From Deroplatys truncata (Eukaryota > Arthropoda > Insecta > Mantodea > Mantidae), in assembly GCA_030765065.1 (NCBI GenBank), contig CM060990.1, positions 417,455,198 through 417,519,197 of the forward strand: DNA of 64,000 nt, in the 5' to 3' direction. A model generated the notes under the pieces. It ran no database searches. It saw only the letters and a program-made list of their open reading frames with translations, and had not been told where the DNA came from. A program made the position numbers and the translations under genes. Shown one piece after another: positions 56,041 to 64,000 of this stretch. The stretch's first letter is position 1. Every line of letters begins with the position of its first letter.

Positions 56041-57211
56041 ACAGCCGGGTACAGCGAATGCTAAACTAGCACGACAAGCTGCAACATACGTGCTGAAATC
56101 GAATGTCCTGTACAGAAAAAATGCTGGTAGTACAGGGAACATGCACTTGTTAGTAGTACCTGATAGTTTAAAGCAGGAAATACTATATAATAGTCATAAC
56201 GATCCGCTAGGAGGACACTTCGGGTTTTCAAAAACTTTTCACAAAATTAATTCACATTACTATTGGATTGGAATGAAGAGGGACATACAAAATTATGTAA
56301 GAAGATGCACTTCCTGTCAGCAACGAAAAGGTCCAGTTAATCAGCGACCCGCAGGTTTAATGCAACCCATAAAGGTCAACTATATAGGAGAAAGGTTCTC
56401 CATAGATATCTTGGGGCCTTTCCCAAAGTCCTCTAGAGGTAACAGATACATAATTGCGGCTAGTGATTACTTTTCAAAATATTTGGAATTAAGCGCAATC
56501 CCAAAAGCTTCTGTTGAGCATGTCACTGAATTTATCTTGGACGACGTCATCTGTCGTCACGGCGCACCAAAATATATTCTGTCGGACAGAGGGTCCGTAT
56601 TTATGAGCGAAGTGACACAAGAACTGCTTAAGATGATGGGAACAATACCGACTTTCACAACAGCCTACAGACCCCAAACTAATGGTCTAATAGAAAGGGC
56701 GAATAGAACTATCGCGCAAGTAATCAGTAACTACGTAAACACACAGCACACAGACTGGGATAATAATTTACATCAAATTCGGTTTGCCATAAACACAAGC
56801 AAACAGGGAAGTACTAAGTTCACACCCTTCGAATTACTGTATGCACGGAAACCGGTATCACCCCCAGACGTTCAATTACAGGGTACCTCACAAAACCTAT
56901 TTGTGCAGCAAACACGGGAGGCAATAATAAAAGCAAGGGCGTTAGCATCCCAAATCATAGTAAAGAGCCAGAGAAAAAATAAAAAGTTATATGATTCAAA
57001 GAGGCGGCACGTCGAGTATAAAGTCGGCGATTTGGTGAAGCTATATACCCCTAAAAGGAGGGTAGGTAGAGCCACAAAGCTTTTAATGAACTACACCGGA
57101 CCCTATAAGATAACGAAAAACCTCAGCCCCCTGAATTACGTAATTAAGGCCAGAAATTCCGTGAAACGCCAGAATGTCCACGTTAGTAGAATTTCACCTG
57201 ATTATGCATAA
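56041..57211 (+). pseudogene. pol: pol, C-terminal part: integrase
   Basis: A frame change near 56,040 separates it from RNase H; the integrase frame is then open for 373 residues and ends in TAA. The N-terminal H2C2 zinc domain is HNDPLGGHFG ... CTSCQQRK. The catalytic core has FSIDILGPF, LSDRGSVFMSEV and GLIERANRT, carrying the D, D, E triad. The C-terminal part (VEYKVGDLVKLYTP, GPYKITKNLSPLNYVIK) is the usual GPY/F module. It inserts cDNA into the genome; the ATAT duplication is its footprint. Confidence 0.93.
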
Positions 57212-58209
57212 TGAGCATACAACACACTTGCGACACTTGCACAGCGGGTAAACACAATTGCCACATATAATTGACACAAAAAATCGCCAACGTATCACTC
57301 AATGTCCATCAATACAAAAGTGCTGACATTATTACACGACGGAATGCGGTACACAAATTCGTCCACGCTGCAGTAAGGCTGAGGCATAAGAACAAACAAA
57401 CAGGAAACGGAAAGAGGTTAAAACATTAAACATCAGCAATAGTTCTCAAAGAGGTTAAGTAGTAAGTGATAATGCAAGACGTAGTATATCTTCGGACCTC
57501 CAGCTTAAGTTAGGCTAAAAGTGATAATCCACGCGATTCACTTTTACTTTTTAATTTTTGTTTTTGCTCTCTCTTTCTCGTGATGAAGAGAAAGTATATC
57601 TGGAAGTGAAACTATAATGGGAAATCCGAGACGCGACCCTGTTATTCACTTAATACAGATATTTTTGTTCAGATACAGAAATCTGAACAATATACATTAT
57701 CCCCCCAGGAGTTCAGAGTAGGGCTGAGGGACACAACAGAGAGCAAATATAAAGAAGTATTCGTAAGGTCGGGAGCAGAGTTGAATAAATAGGAAATAAG
57801 ATTTAGTGGAGGTCGAAAAGTTATTTCATAAGTACTGTTATTCATATAAGTGTTAGTATAAGATTAATTTAAGATAGGTATATGATAATGTGTTTTGAGA
57901 ACTATAGGTTGATGTCAGGAAGTCTTTTCTCTCCGCACCTTACACATGCGTTAGCGCATATAGAATAAATAATAGAAAAGAATTCGAATAACGTACACTC
58001 TGGTACGACAACCAAGCGCTATTAAATAAATAAATGTCAGCAAATCAACGTGCAAAATAGATAAATATAAGGTGGCAAATAAGCAAGTGTAATTAAAACA
58101 AAAAAATTCTCTCACGACCAGGGCAGATAATATACGAGATGGAGCAGGGACATAGAAATTTTGAAACTCGCATCCTGTTTCAGTCGTCGAAATTATAGAA
58201 ATAGTATTT
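57212..58209 (+). other. Region after pol, no intact gene
   Basis: No long plus-strand frame. A block at 57,356-57,385 (AATTCGTCCACGCTGC, then AGTAAGGCTGAG) copies an LTR segment (51,604-51,635). Env-like reading frames of insect Gypsy elements occur at this position, but only the short ORF that follows is interpretable. Confidence 0.4.
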
Positions 58210-58386
58210 ATGACTGTTTGCATAGTAGTCATGACCTTGTTAGCATACAGAATATTGAAGAAATTTTGTAAGGAAAAGGCGAACTCTTCAAACTCGACCA
58301 CGGCGGAACCACAGCATACTTCACCTCAGGGGATTATAATTCTGGCAACACCAACCGATGCCGCCTCAGAATCAACACTAACATAA
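58210..58386 (+). pseudogene. Short ORF with a membrane segment, possible env remnant
   Basis: The frame open from 58,165 has an ATG at 58,210 and a TAA at 58,384-58,386. The first 15 residues after the ATG are hydrophobic (TVCIVVMTLLAY), then basic (RILKKFCKEK), then a polar tail. This layout resembles the anchor and cytoplasmic end of an envelope protein. The position after pol, and the ATAT target preferred by env-bearing insect Gypsy elements such as 17.6 and 297, fit that idea. No surface domain is readable, so this is tentative. Confidence 0.35.
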
Positions 58387-59945
58387 CGGAGAAATAAATA
58401 AGGGAGATAAATAAAGTAAATTAATCAAAGGCTCAAAATACACAAGGGGATGAAGGCAGGAAAGGCACAGGTATCCTCCACGAATTACGCAACACAAGAT
58501 ACGTAACACATTCCACACACGCGGAAGGGTACAGCAATTTTGGTTCACAAACTTAGAAACACAGATATTGCTTTCATAAACATACAATTCTGCATGAACG
58601 GTAAGTGTCGAAAGCAAAAGTCTGTCATGAATTCCGCTGACGCAAGTATTCGTCGCCTCACGCACAGAGCTTGACTTTGCACTTCTCAGTGGCGTGTAGC
58701 ACTGCGACAAGTATATGAATGGAAAATTGAGTGTAAATATGGTTGTTGTTTTTTTGTGTTTGTTGTGTTTCATTGGTCGCAACATCTGCAATATTCATAT
58801 TTCTGTGTATTAATTTCAAAAACTAAGTATGTTTTAGAGGATGCCCTCCAGCAGGCAAGGGAAACCACAGTCTACAGCAGCCTCAGCGACCCTCTTCCCC
58901 GGGTAACAGAAGCGAGGTATCAGCAAAATGCCAAAAACGGACATCTAACCACCGCTGACATACAATGCAACACACACACAAAAAAAGTGTTATACAGTTA
59001 CAGACAAAAATCATTGTATAATGTACAAATTTAATTTTGTTCGAACGAACATACCTAGTCAAGCAGAACTTATGAGGAGTCGCATCACACCTGGATAACA
59101 GAACTTAATGTTTTTTTTTCTTCTGTTCTCTCTTTTTCAAAATTTGGAGAGGCAAGGAATCGGCAGGGGTACCGACTCACTTTCTAAATTTACCTTTTCT
59201 CTGCTGTGTTTAGTCTCATCCCGTAACTTTTAAACCGCAATATAATCCTTCCAACCTTATCCTAAGTGACATCCGTCTTTGTACAACAACCCTGTTGCTG
59301 CGCACCATTAGACCACCAAGAAGAGAAGCGCCCGACAAGAAAGGCCCAGGTCGAACGATGCCCACCAGTATGAGCACGCCGATAACTCATCACGGGAGTC
59401 GCGCCAGAACACGCAGCGTTGGTGCGCCTCGAAGGAACGCCACTGCTTGGCCACAGCAATGCAGCATGCGCGGAACTAAATACTACGTTTCCGAGAAAAT
59501 CGCTAAGTATGCAGAGTCACTCAGTAGTTCTGTCCCAGCACCTTATTCATTCACGGCAGAGTTCACCGGGGAGGTCCGAAGCTACAGGGTAACTCCACGA
59601 GCACAGTCTCAGCTAAAATACAGTTCACAATAAAGGCAACAGAAAAGATTGCGCATACTGCAACACTGGGCCACGGGGCCTAAGATTGGCAAGATTGCGG
59701 TGCGCGGCCGCAACCACCCCTTACGTACTCCCCTAACCTTAAAACATTTTCCCTGGTATCCGAGTCTTGGACAGCAGAGGACACCGGAGCATTTTCAATT
59801 GTATAAGGCTCAAACCATATTTTGTTTTTTTTCTCTCTTTTTCTATCAACCCTCGTCTAAGTAGACAGTTTTAGTACCCCCTAAGATGTTTGTCCTCCTT
59901 TTCTATTTTAAATTCCGGGTCGGAATTTGGCGAACCTGGGACCGA
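58387..59945 (+). other. Retrotransposon 3' region, no recognised gene
   Basis: A 112-residue plus-strand ORF at 59,295-59,633 is basic and has no recognised domain. T-rich runs occur at about 59,108 and 59,820. AATTTGGCGAACCTGGG just before the 3' LTR resembles AATTTGGTGAAGGCGCC just after the 5' LTR. Confidence 0.4.
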
Positions 59946-60548
59946 TATAGCAGACCAGGAAGAGCTTTGAGAATTGCACATATTTCGTATACCAGGAAGT
60001 GTGAAAGTCAGGTTAGCAGAATTCGTCCACGCTGCACTAAACCGAGTCAGCGCTTATGTAGGTATTTATACTGCAGGGTTTTGACTCGGTCGAGAGAGTG
60101 TGAGTTGCCTCGTGGTTGTTGCCAAGAGGTTGTTGTTGCTACGAGAGAGAGTCGTCAGATTAGGTATCAGTTTCGAGACCCGTCGCCACCAGTCAACAGG
60201 TAAGCATGCGACTCATCTAAGTTCTCTTGACTTGTCGGGGCTTCACCCCTAAGTTCTATTGACTTGTCGGGGCTTCACACCTAAGTTCTATTGACTTGTC
60301 GGGGCTTCACCCCTAAGTTCTATTGACTTGTCGGGGCTTCACCCCGAACTGAATGTACGCATACTTAAAGCTACAAGTATAATTTAGTGGGCCAATGCAT
60401 CCCCTGTGCTTTATTTAAATACCCCCTATCCTAGAACGCCACCCTGGCCTGCCTACCACCCCGGTACCAACGCATCCCCTACCTCTAAGCTACCAACCCC
60501 CTGTGCAATCACCTACTGCGGGGGTAACCACCCCAGTGGGGTGTTACA
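59946..60548 (+). repeat. 3' LTR
   Basis: It begins TATAGCAGACCAGGAAG (the 5' LTR has TGTAGCGGACC, so the leading TG is mutated) and ends GGGGTGTTACA. Four copies of the 32-bp unit occur at about 60,226-60,345. It is followed by ATAT and the palindrome arm. Confidence 0.92.
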
Positions 60549-60552
60549 ATAT
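60549..60552. repeat. Gypsy target-site duplication, right (ATAT)
   Basis: Matches 51,525-51,528. The joined flanks reproduce the mirrored left-arm sequence. Confidence 0.9.
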
Positions 60553-61504
60553 TATAAATAAGTTAGTTCCTGGTGTTCTGGGTTCGAATACCGATTCAAT
60601 GAAATTTAATTGCAAATTTAATAACTCGTAATTTAATTTAGATAGACACGTTAAGTATAAAGTAAACAGATTACCTTGTTCCTAAATATCGTTATCGGTA
60701 TAAAAATTACTTTAAAGTACTTAGAATTCCGAAGGGGTGATTTGATATGTCTTCAAGCCTATGGATCATATCAGGTTCGAGTAAAGATTAAATGGTAGAT
60801 ACTGATGCGGGGGAGCTAAATTACTAAAAATACATTTATTAAAAGTATTACCGGGTTCGATTCTAGAAGCTTAGAGTCTGTGTAACTCTGGGAAACTTGC
60901 TATGCTCGTGATTGCAGTAAAATTTAATGGTCTTTCTGAAAGATGGAAAGGAAGAATTGAAAAGGGAATGAAAACATGAGATAATGTGGTATATACATAC
61001 ATTTAACTAAATGAGGAGGAAAATCTTCTACGTTACCTTTTAAGCATTTGAGATTGTGCTAGCTTTGGTGTAATGGGTGGTGGTAGGCTTTGAATGGAAC
61101 ATCTGACTGAATGAACGTGTGGGAATACTTCTCTTGTTGGTGTGACAGCATATACAGGCAGTTACGAGACGAGTTTAAACGTGTTTGATACTGCCAGACA
61201 TCCTGTCTCTGGGTGTGAAGTCATAAACATCCTGATTCTGGGCGTGAGGTTATATGGCTGGGGTTAATACGCGTAGAGCGGTCGTATACAACTAGTTATG
61301 GAGCGAGTTTATGATTGATCTAAAAGGTTCGTGCTCCCTCTATAAATATGGGGATCTAGGGCATTGGACTTCATTGTGCTAATTAGTCTTGAGGTGTTAA
61401 CATCGTGTTCGCTCCAAGAATAATCAGCTTTCTAAAGTGGTATCAAGGTGAAGAGGTCTACATTTTCCTTGAAGGATTAATACGTTATTACATCAAGAAT
61501 AAAG
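60553..61504 (+). repeat. Palindrome, right arm, distal part
   Basis: Reverse complement of about 48,622-49,571. It runs without a break into the right polymerase ATG. Scattered substitutions only; no gene. Confidence 0.92.
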
Positions 61505-64000
61505 ATGAATAATTCAGCGTATAAGGATATTATTCCAAGCGCTACTGGATACGCTTGCGGAAAATGTGGGAAGAAGTTCCTCCGAGGTTATGACAAGAGA
61601 AGACACGAGCTGACTTGTAAGAAGCTCTTCAAATGTATGCATTGTAATGTAACCTTCAAAGATGGTTATAAGGGTCAGCGACACGAAGATATGTGTGAAA
61701 TAAACAGACCTCAGAAGAAAAGAAAATTGGAGCCAACTAAACATCAGTTACTGTCAACAATGGAGGACTGTGATATGAAAGAATACGAAACTTCATTCGA
61801 AGGACGATTGAAATCGTATTTTATACGATGTGAATCACCTAAGGACCTGAATATGTATCTGCAGGAGGCAAAACAACGCATAATCCAGGCTGTGCATAAA
61901 GAGCTTGGTATTCACAAGAGTGTTAAAATTAATCTGCTGGCTGAGTGTCGATTTGTTAACAGTATCGGAAAAACCTGTGACAAAACATTTAAAACAAGGA
62001 ATCATCCTGTTTTCCTAGAAACAGATCTGGAGTCAACGTTGGAAGCGAAATTCAAGAAATTGGTGACTGAAATGGAGGAGTCTCAGCTTAAGGGTAGCAA
62101 CTGGGCTTTCTTGCTGTGGAAGGGGTTCGACTTCGTATCAACAAGTACAACCCGTTACGAGGAAGTAGCTACATTCCACTACCGTCATCTGTTGAAGCAA
62201 GAAAAGCGTGTATAAATATCCAGAACTTTACCGACGAGAAATGTTTCATGTAATCCGTATTAGCTAAATTCATAGGGAAGAATGCACAGCGGGTGAAAAA
62301 ACACGAGCAACTTCAAGATAAGTACGACTTCAGCTGTGTTTCCTATCCTACTCCACTTTCTCAAATATCTAAATTTGAGAAGCTTAACAAGATGTCTATT
62401 AACGTTTTCGGGCTGGATGCGAAGCATGAAGTGTATCCCATAAAGGTTGTTGACATTGAACCACCTGAACACTGTGACCTCCTACTATTGAGTGACAGTA
62501 GTGGGAGACATCACTACGTATATATAAATAATTTTGAGAAACTCGTTCGATGTCAGAAGACTAAACGTAATGGGCGTGTTTATACCTGTAAGCGCTGCTT
62601 TACACATTTTGATGATCAGAGTGGGCGAAGTGGACTGGGAAGACTAAAAGAACATACATCAATCTGTAACCAACATGGTGTTGCGAGGGTAGTTATGCCT
62701 AGCAAGGAGAAATCAATTGTTCAGTTTAAAAATGTTGAGAGGATGCTGAAAGTACCTTATGTCATCTATGCGGATTTTGAGAGTATTCTCACTCCATGCC
62801 ATACGTGTATACCCGATCCTGAAACATCCTATAAAACCCCTTATCAAGAGCACACACCAATGAGCTTCTGTGTTTACGTAAAGCCTACATCCAGTGTTGA
62901 ACATCTCGAAACTGGTCTTCCTAAGCAACCCTATGTGTATCGTGGTGCTGATGCTGCTCAGAAGTTTATGCTGTACCTGACATCTCTTGCAAAAATGATT
63001 GGTAATATATAAAAATCTGCTAAGCCTCTGAAACTTACGGATCAACAGCAAAATGATTTTGAGTCTTCTTCAGCATGCTACTTGTGTGGAAAACCCTTTA
63101 CAGAAGAGAACTATAAAGTACGCGACCATGATCACATCAGCGGTGAATATCGTGGAAGTCTTCGTAATGAATGTAATTTAGCCTGTAAAACACCTAAATA
63201 TATACTAGTCCTCATTCATAACCTTAGCGGATATGACTCTCATTTCATTGTTAAGGAGCTGGGTTGTACAAGTGAACGTGTGGAGGTAATTCCTAACTCT
63301 GTAGAAAGCTATATCTCATTCACCAAGTATGTAGGAGATATAAAGCTTCGATTTGTGGACAGCTTCCGATTCCTCAGTACAAGCTTGGATAAGTTGGTGA
63401 AAAATCTAACCTCATATCCTGAAACACTAAAGTACTTTGGAGAAGACAAATTGAAGTTGATGACCCGTAAGGGTGTATTTCCATATGATTTTGTTACGTC
63501 ATGGGATGCCCTGAACGAGACCTGCTTGCCTCCTAAAGAATCCTTCTACAATAGATTAAATGAAGAAGAAATTACTGATACTGACTACGATCATGCTAGA
63601 AATGTGTGGGAGCTGTTTAATGTGAGAAACCTGGGAGAGTACAGCGATCTCTTCTTAACCTCAGATGTACTAATCCTAGCTGATGCCTTTGAGACGTTCA
63701 GAGACAAACCCTCAAAACACACAAAGTTGATCGTGCCCATTATTTTACCTCTCCAGGGCTTACATGTGATGCCATGTTATTGTATACAGGAATTAAGCTG
63801 GAACTGTTACAAGATTATGATCAACTACTCATGGTGGAATCAGGTATAAGAGGAGGTTTATGCCAAGTTTCCCATCGGTATGCTGAGGCTAATAACACTT
63901 ATATGGATAAGTTTGATCCGACGAGACCAACCCAATTTATCACACGCGAGGAAGCTAATAACCAATATGGTTGGGCAATGTGTCACGCCCTTCCTTTTGG
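61505..64000 (+). pseudogene. Protein-primed DNA polymerase B, right copy, cut by window end
   Basis: A near-identical inverted copy of the left gene, ATG at 61,505. It shows the two N-terminal C2HC fingers (residues about 18-65), a zinc region (YTCKRCFTHF), exonuclease motif I (YADFESIL, about 62,767-62,790), the CGKPFTEEN/DHDHISGEYRG zinc region, motif II (NLSGYDSHF) and motif III (SDLFLTSDVLILADAFE). The palm begins near 63,765 and the window ends shortly after the motif A area (EEANNQYGWAM). Breaks: frame change near 62,112, TAA 62,251, TAA 63,010 and one-base loss near 63,702. The first and third of these four also occur in the left copy. Same family as the left copy: terminal-protein-primed replication of Polinton/adintovirus-like DNA. 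Confidence 0.9.

Larger units (their letters stand above)
51529..60548 (+). mobile_element. Ty3/Gypsy LTR retrotransposon, 9.0 kb
   Basis: LTRs of 699 and 603 bp enclose gag, then pol in the order protease, reverse transcriptase, RNase H, integrase (the Ty3/Gypsy order), followed by 2.7 kb with a small membrane-segment ORF. It has a 4-bp ATAT duplication. The element is complete in structure but carries several frame changes and a stop. About a dozen substitutions distinguish the LTRs outside the 32-bp repeat, roughly 2%. It interrupts one arm of the polymerase palindrome and so is younger than it. No clear polypurine tract is seen directly before the 3' LTR. Confidence 0.95.

Noticed and set aside
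57951..58791. Minus-strand ORFs of 116 and 137 residues in the retrotransposon
   Set aside because: No domain, opposite to the element's transcription, and the first overlaps the plus-strand membrane-segment ORF, which fits better.

Overview
This window is eukaryotic, from a repeat-rich arthropod genome, most probably an insect. The evidence is long AT-rich non-coding stretches, tRNA-derived SINEs, an I-type LINE with an (ATC)n tail, several Tc1/mariner and hAT transposons, a Ty3/Gypsy LTR retrotransposon and protein-primed DNA polymerase B elements. I found no bacterial-style operon, no rRNA and no genuine tRNA. Apart from one small ORF behind a good splice acceptor near 1.96 kb, I see no convincing host gene. 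Almost everything readable is mobile DNA or tandem repeat.

Layout. 0-5.4 kb: two tandem arrays, the small possible host exon, one copy of an uncharacterised small protein (minus strand, 3.4-3.8 kb) and SINE pieces. 5.97-11.94 kb: a full-length but mutated LINE on the minus strand, bounded by a 12-bp target-site duplication. 12.4-16.5 kb: a dispersed low-copy repeat family, a 64-bp tandem array, a palindromic tandem repeat and an hAT remnant. About 17.3-24.8 kb and 35.35-40.0 kb: two arms of a large diverged inverted duplication. Its left arm was later hit by a DD41D-type mariner. Its roughly 10-kb loop holds a mariner with very long inverted repeats, a second copy of the small protein split by a Tc1 element, and an hAT pseudogene split by a fold-back MITE. 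40.3-44.6 kb: a SINE, a 0.58-kb composite SINE with its own target duplication, a mariner fragment and three tandem arrays.

45.0-64.0 kb is the most unusual part. Two copies of a protein-primed DNA polymerase B gene (Polinton/adintovirus-like) lie head to head and read outward. They are joined by a nearly indel-free palindrome whose axis is near 50,550. Each arm carries tandem sub-repeats of about 415 bp. The right arm is interrupted by a 9.0-kb Ty3/Gypsy element (51,529-60,548) with a 4-bp ATAT target duplication, about 2% LTR divergence outside an expandable 32-bp repeat, and a canonical -1 slippery heptamer at the gag/pol overlap. Both polymerase copies are pseudogenes. They share at least two disabling lesions and also carry private ones.

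The nesting gives a relative history: polymerase element insertion and decay, then inverted duplication, then Gypsy insertion. For the 17-40 kb structure: SINE insertion, then inverted duplication, then mariner insertion. Everything here was read by eye. Percent identities, family names and boundaries given as approximate should be treated that way.
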